Of a stretch of DNA of 24,780 nt, positions 15,523-22,991 are shown piece after piece. Made by a program: the position numbers and the translations under genes. The DNA comes from an uncultured Collinsella sp. (GTDB lineage: Bacteria > Actinomycetota > Coriobacteriia > Coriobacteriales > Coriobacteriaceae): contig CAAFZX010000037.1 in assembly GCA_900767675.1 (NCBI GenBank), positions 1 to 24,780 of the forward strand. Reading direction: 5' to 3'. A model generated the notes under the pieces. That model was not told the DNA's origin, ran no database searches, and saw nothing but the letters and a program-made list of their open reading frames with translations. Each line of letters opens with the position of its first letter. Position 1 is the stretch's first letter.

Positions 15523-15590
15523 GGTTCGGTGGCCGTAAGGGGTTATAGCCGCCGGACCAAAGGCGTGCCTACGTCCAACTGGGTAGGCAC
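15523..15590 (+). promoter_or_regulatory. Structured leader of the PTS gene: two hairpins
   Basis: GGTTCGGTGGC (15523-15533) pairs with GCCGCCGGACC (15548-15558) over 11 positions with two G-U pairs. GTGCCTAC (15565-15572) pairs with GTAGGCAC (15583-15590). Neither is followed by a T-tract, so this is not an ordinary terminator and I do not recognise a known riboswitch. Confidence 0.5.
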
Positions 15591-15613
15591 ACGAAGATAT
15601 GGGGAGGGGTCCC

Positions 15614-17041
15614 ATGGCAGTAGATAACAAGCAGATTGCCACCGATGTCCTCGAGCTCGTGGGCGGTGCGGAGAATGTTTCCGTCGCCACCAACTGCATG
15701 ACGCGCCTGCGTCTGACGCTCAAGGATAATAACAAGGCCGACGTGGAGAAGATCAAGAAGGTCAAGGGCGTTCTGGGTTGCCAGTTCGCCGGCAGCCAGC
15801 TCCAGGTCATCATCGGCCAGAACGTGCCCAAGGTGCTCGCCGAGTTCGTCGCCATCTCCGGCGTCAAGCAGGGTGAGGCCGTCAACGAGAACCTCGATGC
15901 TCCCAAGGAGAAGTTCGAGCTCAAGAACCTGCCCAATATCATCCTCGACTATCTGTCGGGCTCCATGACCCAGCTCATCCCGCTGCTCATGGCCGGCGGT
16001 CTGTTCCGCACCATCGCGGCCGTCCTCGGCCCCACCATGCTGGGCGTTATCTCGGCCGACGACCCGACCTACGCGTTCCTCTACACCACCCTGTACGAGG
16101 CAACGTTTACCTTTATCCCCATCTACCTGGGCTATGCCGCCGCTAAGAAGCTCGGCGCCTCTCCGGTTCTGGGCATGCTCCTCGGCGGCGCTCTCATGGC
16201 CCCGTCCGTCGTGAGTGTCGCGACTCAGGAGGGTGGCGGAATCATTTCCGTCTACGGCATCCAGATCGCCGCTGCCAACTACCAGCAGTCCGTCCTGCCG
16301 ATCATTCTCTCGGTGCCCGTCCTGTACTTCGTCGAGAAGTTCTTTAAGAAGGTCATGCCCGACGTGCTGTCCACGGTCTTCACGCCGTTCTGCACCATGA
16401 TCGTCACGATCCCCATTGCCTTCATCGTCCTCGCTCCTATCGGCAACGAGATCGGCACGCTGATCGCCAACGCCCTCTTCGGCCTTGCTGACCTTGGCGG
16501 CATCGGCATCCTGATCGTCATGGCCATCCTCGGCGCCTTCTGGCAGCTCTTCGTGGTCTGCGGCATGCACATGCCCGTCATCCTGCTCGCTCAGGTTCAG
16601 ATCATCGCTGCCGGCTACGATCCCTTCGTCTTCGTTTCCACCAACTGCGCTATGGCCGCCGTCTGGGGCTGCGCCTTCGGTGCCTTCCTCAAGATGAAGA
16701 ACCCCGACGAGAAGTCTCTCGCCATCGGCTACGTCATCTCCGCCATCGCCGGCGGCGTCACCGAGCCCGCGCTCTTCGGTATCCTCATGCGCTTCCGTCG
16801 CACTATGCTCGGCATGTTCATCGGCGGTGCCATCGGCGCTGTGTTCTCCGGCCTCATGGGTGTTACCTATTACCTCGCAGGCGGTGCCTCCAACTTCCTG
16901 GTCTTCACCAACTACCTGCAGGGTGGCCAGATGAACACCGTCTGGGCTATCGTCGGTATGGCAATCTCCTTTGTCATCGCCGCTGCCGTCGTCTTTGCCA
17001 CGGGCTTCTCCAAGGAGGAGCTCGCCGAGATGGAGGCCTAA
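15614..17041 (+). CDS. PTS transporter subunit EIIBC, glucose/beta-glucoside superfamily
   Basis: The 475-residue protein imports and phosphorylates a sugar using phosphate from PEP by way of HPr and an EIIA. Residues 1-90 are the EIIB domain with phospho-Cys28 in ATNCMTRLR. Residues about 100-465 are the membrane EIIC domain with roughly ten helices, including CGMHMP (316-321) and GGVTEPALFG (380-389), the signature of the Bgl/Scr/Tre group. There is no EIIA domain after EIIC, so a separate EIIA must serve it; none is in this window. The ATG at 15614 follows GGGGAGGGG (15601-15609); an ATG at 15599 overlaps that site. The specific sugar cannot be read from the sequence; the GH140-like hydrolase downstream suggests a plant-type disaccharide. 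Confidence 0.92.
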   Translation: MAVDNKQIATDVLELVGGAENVSVATNCMTRLRLTLKDNNKADVEKIKKVKGVLGCQFAGSQLQVIIGQNVPKVLAEFVAISGVKQGEAVNENLDAPKEKFELKNLPNIILDYLSGSMTQLIPLLMAGGLFRTIAAVLGPTMLGVISADDPTYAFLYTTLYEATFTFIPIYLGYAAAKKLGASPVLGMLLGGALMAPSVVSVATQEGGGIISVYGIQIAAANYQQSVLPIILSVPVLYFVEKFFKKVMPDVLSTVFTPFCTMIVTIPIAFIVLAPIGNEIGTLIANALFGLADLGGIGILIVMAILGAFWQLFVVCGMHMPVILLAQVQIIAAGYDPFVFVSTNCAMAAVWGCAFGAFLKMKNPDEKSLAIGYVISAIAGGVTEPALFGILMRFRRTMLGMFIGGAIGAVFSGLMGVTYYLAGGASNFLVFTNYLQGGQMNTVWAIVGMAISFVIAAAVVFATGFSKEELAEMEA

Positions 17042-17081
17042 GGCCAAACCATTCGGTTGCATATGACCTCACCTACACGAC

Positions 17082-17115
17082 AGGGCCCCGTCAGGCGCAA
17101 GCCCGGCGGGGCCCT
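17082..17115 (+). terminator. Terminator after the PTS gene
   Basis: AGGGCCCCGTC (17082-17092) pairs with GGCGGGGCCCT (17105-17115), followed by TCTTG. With this weak T-tract some read-through to the next gene is plausible. Confidence 0.7.
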
Positions 17116-17144
17116 TCTTGCAAGGTAGACTGATGGGGGGCGCG

Positions 17145-17206
17145 TGGCGCCTACTCGCCGGGGCTTGCTAAGCGCCAGGGGCTTTCGCGCGGGGTTACCG
17201 CGAAAG
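17145..17206 (+). promoter_or_regulatory. Hairpins in the PTS-GH140 gap
   Basis: TGGCGC/GCGCCA (17145-17150 with 17172-17177) and CTTTCGCG/CGCGAAAG (17182-17189 with 17199-17206) can form. The second ends 46 bases before the next start codon. I see no convincing promoter in 17116-17251, so the downstream gene may depend on read-through. Confidence 0.3.
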
Positions 17207-17251
17207 AATCTGCCGGTTCGCAACTCCTTTATCAAACGAAAGGACATGCAG

Positions 17252-18565
17252 ATGAGTTTGGGAAAGCTGACCGTTAACGGTCGCCAGGATGGCTTTTTGT
17301 GCGAGGGCAAACCGTTCTTTTGGTTTGCCGATACGTGCTGGAGCGCGTTTACGAGCATTGCCGAGGCCGATTGGGACTACTATCTGACCCGTCGCGCCGA
17401 GCAGGGCATGAACGTGCTGCAGATCAACACGCTGCCGCAGTGGGATCGCTGCTGCCCCGATCTGGGTATTTGGCCCTATGCCAGCGAGGACGGCGTGCAT
17501 TTTGATTGGTCCCGCCCCAACCAGGCGTACTGGGACCGCGCTGCTGCCATGTGCCGCGCTGCCGTCGAGCACGGCATTCGTCCGGCACTCGTGCTCATGT
17601 GGTGCAACTACGTGCCCGGCACCTGGGGCGCCAAGATTGCCGAGCGTTGCGGCGCCGAGATTATGCCGCGTGAGGAGGTTCGTGCCCACGTTGCCCGCGT
17701 CATCGAGAACTTGGGCGAGTTTGACCCCGTCTACGTGGTGACGGGTGATACCGATTTTGCCGGCGACGAGGCGATTGCCTATTACGAGGACGCGCTCGAC
17801 GAGGTCGTCAAGCGTGCGCCCGAGGCGCTGCGCACCATGCATATCAACCGCGGCAATCGCACCATTCCGGCGCAGTATCTGGACCGTCTGGACTTTTACA
17901 TGTTCCAGCCCGGCCACAACTACGAGGGCCAGCCCGAGGCTTGGCACTTGCCGCAGGACTTTATCGCCAACTATCCCAAAAAGCCGATGGTCAACTCCGA
18001 GCCCTGCTACGAGCAGATGGGTGCGTCGCGCAACGTGTACTGGCGCTTTACCGCGCAGGATTGCCGCGCGAGCGTTTGGTCGTCGATTCTTGCCGGTGCC
18101 AGTGCCGGCGTGACCTACGGCGCACACGGCGTTTGGAACTGGCAGACGTCGCGCAGCCAGGGTTCGGTCCTGGGCGAGGGCTTTGATATGCCCTTCCGCT
18201 GGCAGGAGTGCCTGCAGTTTGCGGGCGTGTGGGACTTTGGCGCGATCGAGCATGTGCTTGCCGGCCTGGGTGCCACGGCTGCCGACGACGCGCTTGCCGT
18301 GGTTCCGGCGCAGGAGCTGCTCGACGACGCGCGCGAGGCCATTCGTGTGGCGCGCGTTGGCGATCGCGTCGTCACGTACCTGCCGCGCACCACGGCGCTC
18401 AAGTTTAAGCTCGACGGCGCGCGCGGCTGGACGGCGACGGTTCTCGACATGGAAGACAAGCGCGTCGCCAAGCTGCCCGTTCGCGACAACGGTGACGGCA
18501 CCGTGCGCGTGGCTCAGCATCCCTTTGAGCACGACGCCCTGGTGATCCTGACCCCTGGGCGCTAA
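17252..18565 (+). CDS. DUF4038 / GH140-like glycoside hydrolase
   Basis: The 437-residue protein matches the DUF4038 (apiosidase-like, GH140-related) family. The N-terminal barrel holds FFWFADTCWSAF (22-33) and GMNVLQINTLPQWDR (52-66), both typical. By family analogy the acidic pair would be an Asp in VTGDTDF (Asp166 or Asp168) and Glu250 in NSEPCYE. The last 85 residues form the usual small beta domain. Known GH140 members release apiose from rhamnogalacturonan II and are often extracellular; this one lacks a signal peptide and follows a PTS gene, so it probably cleaves an imported disaccharide. I chose ATG 17252 over 17246 because the AAAGG site near 17240 is then well spaced. Confidence 0.85.
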   Translation: MSLGKLTVNGRQDGFLCEGKPFFWFADTCWSAFTSIAEADWDYYLTRRAEQGMNVLQINTLPQWDRCCPDLGIWPYASEDGVHFDWSRPNQAYWDRAAAMCRAAVEHGIRPALVLMWCNYVPGTWGAKIAERCGAEIMPREEVRAHVARVIENLGEFDPVYVVTGDTDFAGDEAIAYYEDALDEVVKRAPEALRTMHINRGNRTIPAQYLDRLDFYMFQPGHNYEGQPEAWHLPQDFIANYPKKPMVNSEPCYEQMGASRNVYWRFTAQDCRASVWSSILAGASAGVTYGAHGVWNWQTSRSQGSVLGEGFDMPFRWQECLQFAGVWDFGAIEHVLAGLGATAADDALAVVPAQELLDDAREAIRVARVGDRVVTYLPRTTALKFKLDGARGWTATVLDMEDKRVAKLPVRDNGDGTVRVAQHPFEHDALVILTPGR

Positions 18566-18609
18566 CGGCTCTTCTCCAACATTTACAACCCAGTCCCTTT
18601 CATAAGGCT

Positions 18610-18667
18610 GCGACGGAATGGTTCCTGCATGACGGCTTTAAGCTGTCAAGGGGAGCCATTCCGCCGC
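18610..18667. terminator. Hairpin between convergent GH140 and mgtA genes
   Basis: GCGACGGAATGGTTCC (18610-18625) pairs with GGAGCCATTCCGCCGC (18652-18667) with two non-Watson-Crick positions. A nested stem TGACGGCT/AGCTGTCA closes on a TTA loop. No long T-run follows. Confidence 0.6.
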
Positions 18668-18722
18668 ACTCATTGGGGACGTACTTAAATGAGTGGTTTA
18701 ACTTGAGACGGGGCTTTTTGAC
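18668..18722. repeat. Family B repeat followed by family D element
   Basis: 18668-18694 is the 27-nt family B unit, identical to the reverse complement of 11925-11951. Next comes GAGACGGGGCTTTTTGACC (18704-18722), a near-copy of the terminator right arm at 118-136. Together with the preceding hairpin they fill the space between two convergent genes. Confidence 0.85.
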
Positions 18723-18754
18723 CGCCTGATGGGTCGCGCGCCACAATTCGGGCG

Positions 18755-21523
18755 TCACAGCAGCTCGCCGTGGCGGGCAATGTAGCGGCGCTTTGCCAGC
18801 TGAGTGAGCGCGATGTAGGCGGTGACGATGCCGATGAGCAGCGCGAAAAAGCTCGTGGGCAGCGTCGTAAGGCCGAGCGTATCGGCGATGGGGCTTGCCG
18901 GCAGCCAGGTGACGAGCGCCAGGCCCAGCACGGTGAGAACGCACAGCGCGGGCGCGGCGTGGTCGCGCGGGCTCGGCAGGCGCGGGGAGCGCAGCATGTG
19001 GATCACGAGCGTCTGCGACCACATGGACTCGACAAACCAGCCGCTCTGGAAGAGCGCCGCAAAGGCCGCCATGCCTGCGACGTCGCCCGCGGTGGCAAGC
19101 TCGGCCCAGCTCGCGCCCATGGCGGCGGGGCACACCACAAAGAAGAGCGCGGCGAAGGTCACGATGTCAAACAGTGAGCTCACGGGGCCCAGCTCGAGCA
19201 TAAAGCCCTTGATGGACGCGGCGTCCCAGGCGCGCGGGCGGGCAGTCCAGGCGTCATCGACGGTGTCCCACGGCAGCGCGATGCACACGATCTCGTAGAC
19301 CAGCGACAGCAGCACCAACTGCAGGGCGCTCATGGGCAAAAACGGCAAGAACAGGCTCGCGACGGTCACGGACAGCACGTTGCCAAAGTTGGAGCTCACC
19401 GTGGTCTTGAGGTACTTGAGCAGGTTGCCGTAGGTGCGGCGGCCTTCGATGATGCCGCGCTCGAGCACGCCCAGGTCCTTCTGAAGTAAGATGATATCGG
19501 CGGATTCCTTGGCGATGTCGACGGCCGAATCGACCGAGATGCCGCAATCGCTCGCGCGCATGGCGGCGGCGTCGTTGATGCCATCGCCCATAAAGCCCAC
19601 GGTGTGGCCGAGCAGCTCGCGCATGACGCGCACCAGGCGCGCCTTCTGCAGCGGCGAGAGCTTGGCGAACAGATGGGTGTTCTCGGCGCGCTCGGCAAGC
19701 TCGGCGTCATCGAGCGCATCGATCTCGGAGCCCAGCAAAACATTGCTCGCGTCGATACCGATCTGCTCGCAGACGGTGGCGGCGACGCGATCGTTGTCGC
19801 CGGTCAGGACCTTGACCGCCACGCCCTTGGCCTCGAGGGTGGCGACGGCGCCCGCGGCACTCGCCTTGGGCGGATCGAGGAAGGCCAAAAAGCCCATCAG
19901 CACCATGTCGCACTCGTCGGCGATGCCAAATTCGCCCACGCAGCGCGGATCGGTCTTCTGCGCCACGGCAATCACGCGCAGGCCCTCGGCGTTGAGCCCG
20001 GCGACCTGCTTGCGAATCTGGGCGAGCTTATCTTGGGTAAGCGGCTGGGCGGCACCATCGACCTCGACAAAGGAGCAGATCTCGAGCATTTCCTCGGCAG
20101 CTCCCTTGGTCACCATCTGGGTTTTGCCCTGGGCGTCGGCGACAACTACGCTCAGGCGACGGCGCGAGAAATCGAAGGGCACCTCGTCGACCTTGGTATA
20201 GCGGTCGCGCAGGCTCTGGCCCAGCATGGAATCGGGCACGACGGTCGAGGGCGTCACGTCGGCACGGTCGATAACGGCCAGGTCGATAAGGTTTTTGAGG
20301 CCGGTCTGGAAGAAGCTGTTCAAAAACGCATGGCGCAGCACGCGCGCGTCCTCGTTGCCGTCGGTGTTGAGGTAGCGCTCGAGCACGATGCGGTCTTCGG
20401 TGAGGGTGCCGGTCTTGTCGCAGCACAGGACGTCCATCGCGCCGAGGTTTTGAATCGCCGGCAACTCCTTGACGATAACCTGGCGACGGGCGAGGTCCTT
20501 GGCGCCCTGCGACAGGCTCGTGGTCACGATGACGGGGAGCATCTGCGGCGTGATGCCCACGGCCACGCTCGTGGCGAACAGCAGCGCGTCGATGACGTTG
20601 CCCTTGGTGGCGGCGTTGATGGCAAAGACCGCCGGTGCCAAAACGAGCATCAGGCGCACGAGCAACATGGAGACGCTCGAGACACCGCGGTCAAACGCGC
20701 TCTTCTCGCCGCGCCCGTTGAGCAGCTTGGCGATGCCGCCCAGGTAAGTGTCCGAGCCGGTGGCTACGACAAGTGCCATAGCGGTGCCGTTTTGCACGGA
20801 GGTGCCGGTAAAGACGATGTTCTTGCAGACAGAGAGCGGCAGCGCGGAGCTGTCGGCACCCTCGGCGCCGGTGATGGCAGCGGTCTTTTCGACGGCCTCG
20901 CTCTCGCCGGTGAGTGCGGACTCGATCACAAACAGGTCGCGCGCGGTGATGATGCGGGCATCGGCCGGCACCATATCGCCGGCAGAGAGACGGATCACAT
21001 CGCCGGGGACGAGCTCGTCGAAGGGGATCTCGAGGCGCTCGCCGTCGCGCAGGGCGGTACAGGTGTTGGAAACCAGGTCCTTAAGGGCATCGGCCGCATT
21101 GCCGCTGCGGGCTTCCTGGATAAACTTCATGCCGCCCGATACCAGCAACATGATGCCGATAACGATGACCGTGGAGGGGTCGCGCTGCGGCTCGGGTACG
21201 GCGAGCACGTCGATGTAGAGCGAGATCAGTGCGAGCGCGGCGAGGATACCGGCGAAGGGGTCGATGAACGAGTCGGCGATGCGGCGGGCGAGCGTCTTGG
21301 TCGGCGCCTCGATGGTGTTGGGCCCGGAGGCGTCCAAGCGCTCGGCGGCGTGCTCGGCAGTGAGTCCGTCGGCCGTGGCGTCAAGCAGCACGAGGGCGTC
21401 CTCGGCGCTATGGGTGGCGGCGAATATGGTGTTCTTAGACAGGCCGGCGTGAGCGGCGGGGCGCGCCGTGCGGCGGCGCTTGGAGATGGCTTCGAGTACC
21501 GTGGCGGTTTTGAGCATCAGCAT
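18755..21523 (-). CDS. mgtA: Mg2+-importing P-type ATPase, MgtA/MgtB type
   Basis: This 922-residue P-type ATPase belongs to the P3B group that brings Mg2+ into the cell at the cost of ATP. The phosphorylated Asp369 is in the DKTGTLTED motif; TGES is at 205-208 and MGDGIND at 645-651. The membrane motif GITPQMLPVIVTT (323-335) is typical of MgtA/MgtB, and further helices fill the C-terminal 200 residues. Length and order are normal for the family. The ATG at 21523 follows an AAGGAGG. A long leader (about 21524-21796) with a small ORF and a hairpin precedes it, suggesting Mg2+ or translation-linked control as in enteric mgtA, though no homology to that leader is seen. It is convergent with the GH140 gene. 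Confidence 0.95.
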   Translation of the reverse strand: MLMLKTATVLEAISKRRRTARPAAHAGLSKNTIFAATHSAEDALVLLDATADGLTAEHAAERLDASGPNTIEAPTKTLARRIADSFIDPFAGILAALALISLYIDVLAVPEPQRDPSTVIVIGIMLLVSGGMKFIQEARSGNAADALKDLVSNTCTALRDGERLEIPFDELVPGDVIRLSAGDMVPADARIITARDLFVIESALTGESEAVEKTAAITGAEGADSSALPLSVCKNIVFTGTSVQNGTAMALVVATGSDTYLGGIAKLLNGRGEKSAFDRGVSSVSMLLVRLMLVLAPAVFAINAATKGNVIDALLFATSVAVGITPQMLPVIVTTSLSQGAKDLARRQVIVKELPAIQNLGAMDVLCCDKTGTLTEDRIVLERYLNTDGNEDARVLRHAFLNSFFQTGLKNLIDLAVIDRADVTPSTVVPDSMLGQSLRDRYTKVDEVPFDFSRRRLSVVVADAQGKTQMVTKGAAEEMLEICSFVEVDGAAQPLTQDKLAQIRKQVAGLNAEGLRVIAVAQKTDPRCVGEFGIADECDMVLMGFLAFLDPPKASAAGAVATLEAKGVAVKVLTGDNDRVAATVCEQIGIDASNVLLGSEIDALDDAELAERAENTHLFAKLSPLQKARLVRVMRELLGHTVGFMGDGINDAAAMRASDCGISVDSAVDIAKESADIILLQKDLGVLERGIIEGRRTYGNLLKYLKTTVSSNFGNVLSVTVASLFLPFLPMSALQLVLLSLVYEIVCIALPWDTVDDAWTARPRAWDAASIKGFMLELGPVSSLFDIVTFAALFFVVCPAAMGASWAELATAGDVAGMAAFAALFQSGWFVESMWSQTLVIHMLRSPRLPSPRDHAAPALCVLTVLGLALVTWLPASPIADTLGLTTLPTSFFALLIGIVTAYIALTQLAKRRYIARHGELL

Positions 21524-21606
21524 AGGGTCCTCCTTGTTGAAGGGAGTTAGCGTACGTGTCGTATTTGCTTCAAAAAAACCTCGATGTCGCTCACGTCATG
21601 CTCTCG

Positions 21607-21643
21607 AACCACCACAAAGGGGACAGGCACCTTTGTGGTGGTT
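21607..21643 (-). repeat. 37-nt palindromic repeat, family A copy 2
   Basis: Arms 21607-21620 and 21630-21643 are perfect 14-bp inverted repeats. The element is the exact reverse complement of 1500-1536, so in the mgtA leader RNA it reads in the same sense as copy 1 does in its plus-strand transcript. It lies between the small ORF and mgtA. Confidence 0.9.
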
Positions 21644-21664
21644 TTGACGATCGATTCGTGGCGC

Positions 21665-21736
21665 TTATGCGTGTGCGGAATCCTCGCGGCGTGCCGAGGG
21701 CGACATGCAGGTTTTTCGACTATGACTGCCTTCCAT
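21665..21736 (-). CDS. Possible 23-residue leader peptide upstream of mgtA
   Basis: An ATG at 21736 follows a near-perfect AAGGAGGT site with six bases between, the best ribosome site in the region. The frame encodes MEGSHSRKTC and 13 further residues rich in Ser, Arg and Ala, and ends in TAA at 21665. It sits about 60 bases after a predicted promoter start and 142 bases before mgtA. This is the arrangement of a leader peptide that senses translation, but without comparative data the evidence is only the ribosome site and position. An alternative GTG frame at 21741 overlaps it. Confidence 0.4.
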   Translation of the reverse strand: MEGSHSRKTCMSPSARREDSAHA

Positions 21737-21802
21737 GGCACACCTCCTTAAGGCCGAGCGCTGCGCGCTTTGGGTATCTCGTACCCGCTTTTATTCGCCC
21801 GT

Positions 21803-21831
21803 ATTCTTGATGAGGGGGTTTGCAATGTCAA
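21803..21831 (-). promoter_or_regulatory. Promoter of the mgtA leader
   Basis: On the minus strand a consensus TTGACA (21826-21831), a 17-base spacer and AAGAAT (21803-21808) form a good promoter, with transcription expected from about 21796 leftward. Confidence 0.55.
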
Positions 21832-21961
21832 CCCCATTGTTCGGAAAACCATCGTCTCTGACAAAGCCTTTACAGGCTGACGTGGCCTCAAAGCGTGCCG
21901 GCATCGACGCCTCGCCTGCGCTAAACTGGAGGGCACGTACGCGATTACGAGAGGAGCCCGC

Positions 21962-22642
21962 ATGGAGGCTTACAAGCAAGAGTTCATCAAGTTTATGGTT
22001 GAGTCCGACGTCCTTAAGTTCGGCAGCTTTACGCTCAAGAGCGGCCGTCAGTCCCCGTTCTTTATGAACGCCGGCGCTTACGTGACGGGCTATCAGCTCA
22101 AGAAGCTGGGCGAGTATTACGCCCAGGCTATTCACGATAACTTTGGCGATGACTTTGATGTGCTGTTTGGACCGGCCTACAAGGGCATTCCCCTGGCCGT
22201 CGTGACCGCGATTGCCTACCACGAGCTGTACGGCAAGGAGGTCAAGTACTGCTGCGACCGCAAGGAGGCCAAGGACCACGGCGCCGACAAGGGCAACCTG
22301 TTGGGCTACGAGCCCCAGGACGGCGACCGCGTGATCATGGTCGAGGACGTCACCACCAGCGGTAAGTCCATCGACGAGACCTATCCCAAGGTCAAGGCGG
22401 CTGCCGATGTCGAGATCAAGGGCCTCATCGTGTCTCTCAACCGCATGGAGGTCGGCAAGGGTGGCGTGACCACCGCTCAGAAGGAGATCGAGGCCAAGTA
22501 CGGTTTCCCCGTCGCGAGCATCGTCTCCATGGCCGAGGTCGTCGAGACTCTCTACAACCACGAGATCGACGGCAAGGTTGTCATCGATGACGAGCTCAAG
22601 GCCGCCATCGACGCCTACTACGAGCAGTACGGAGTCCGTTAG
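21962..22642 (+). CDS. pyrE: Orotate phosphoribosyltransferase
   Basis: PyrE joins orotate and PRPP to give orotidine monophosphate, the fifth step of pyrimidine synthesis, in the cytoplasm. The 226-residue protein has the type I PRTase fold. The PRPP-binding signature VIMVEDVTTSGKS occupies 124-136 with Asp129 in place, and FTLKSGRQSPFF (23-34) is the conserved N-terminal segment. The ATG at 21962 follows GAGGAG at 21951-21956. It stands alone here, away from other pyr genes, with divergent mgtA signals upstream and two hairpins downstream. No PyrR-type attenuator is visible in the short leader. Confidence 0.97.
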   Translation: MEAYKQEFIKFMVESDVLKFGSFTLKSGRQSPFFMNAGAYVTGYQLKKLGEYYAQAIHDNFGDDFDVLFGPAYKGIPLAVVTAIAYHELYGKEVKYCCDRKEAKDHGADKGNLLGYEPQDGDRVIMVEDVTTSGKSIDETYPKVKAAADVEIKGLIVSLNRMEVGKGGVTTAQKEIEAKYGFPVASIVSMAEVVETLYNHEIDGKVVIDDELKAAIDAYYEQYGVR

Positions 22643-22669
22643 TTACGCGGTTTTACCAAACCGCGTAAC
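22642..22669 (+). terminator. Hairpin abutting the pyrE stop codon
   Basis: GTTACGCGGTTT (22642-22653) and AAACCGCGTAAC (22658-22669) form a perfect 12-bp stem with a TACC loop, beginning at the last base of the stop codon. No T-tract follows. Confidence 0.7.
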
Positions 22670-22682
22670 AGCTCGACGCTGC

Positions 22683-22782
22683 AAACCCGCCAGAGCGGCA
22701 ATCTGCCTTTCAACTTCGGCGGCATGACCAGAAGGTCAATGCCGCCTCGTTTCAAGGCACCTTGCTCGCTCTGGCGGGTTTT
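22683..22782 (+). terminator. Large imperfect palindrome after pyrE
   Basis: Outer arms AAACCCGCCAGAGCG (22683-22697) and its exact complement (22767-22781) enclose a partly paired middle and an inner stem GGCGGCATGACC/GGTCAATGCCGCC (22718-22729 with 22734-22746, one bulge). It ends in GGGTTTT, so it may terminate, but its size (about 100 nt) also fits a mobile palindromic element. Confidence 0.75.
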
Positions 22783-22828
22783 CGCTGTCGCTACCAAAAC
22801 ATCGGCGTTGTCCTGGTCTAGATGCGGC

Positions 22829-22885
22829 ACTTGGGGACGTTCTTAAATGACTACTCAGGATGAGCGTCCAAAAATCCGCGCTCGT
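22829..22885. repeat. Degenerate family B fragment and family C repeat
   Basis: 22829-22850 resembles the family B core (TTGGGGACGTTCTTAAATGA) without the matching outer arms. The 22-nt stretch at 22864-22885 matches 23732-23753 at 19 positions. Together with the palindrome before it, this fills most of the pyrE-XRE gap. Confidence 0.65.
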
Positions 22886-22914
22886 TCGATTGGCGCATGT
22901 CTACGCAGCGTAGG

Positions 22915-22960
22915 TTGTCGAGCCTGGCCTTCAAATGGATACTGACTGTCGAACCGGTTC
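22915..22960 (+). promoter_or_regulatory. Promoter and palindrome before the XRE-desulfoferrodoxin gene
   Basis: TTGTCG (22915-22920), a 17-base spacer and GATACT (22938-22943) form a promoter. The perfect palindrome GAACCGGTTC (22951-22960) lies at the expected start of transcription and is a candidate autoregulatory operator. Confidence 0.45.
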
Positions 22961-22991
22961 ACTCCATTTTTTCAATTTGATTGGACAGCCC

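Noticed and set aside
15523..15590. BglG/LicT antiterminator site before the PTS gene
   Set aside because: The stems do not match the expected conserved bulged hairpin and no overlapping terminator with a T-run is present.
15569..17062. 497-codon minus-strand frame opposite the PTS gene
   Set aside because: Composed mostly of Asp, Gly, Glu and His, as expected for the complement of a GC-rich membrane protein gene; the plus-strand PTS motifs are decisive.
19604..21550. 648-codon plus-strand frame opposite mgtA
   Set aside because: Antisense shadow of a P-type ATPase with every catalytic motif intact; low-complexity composition and no ribosome site.
21556..21810. 84-codon plus-strand frame across the mgtA leader
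   Set aside because: It runs through the family A repeat and has no ribosome site; the opposite strand has the promoter and strong ribosome site.
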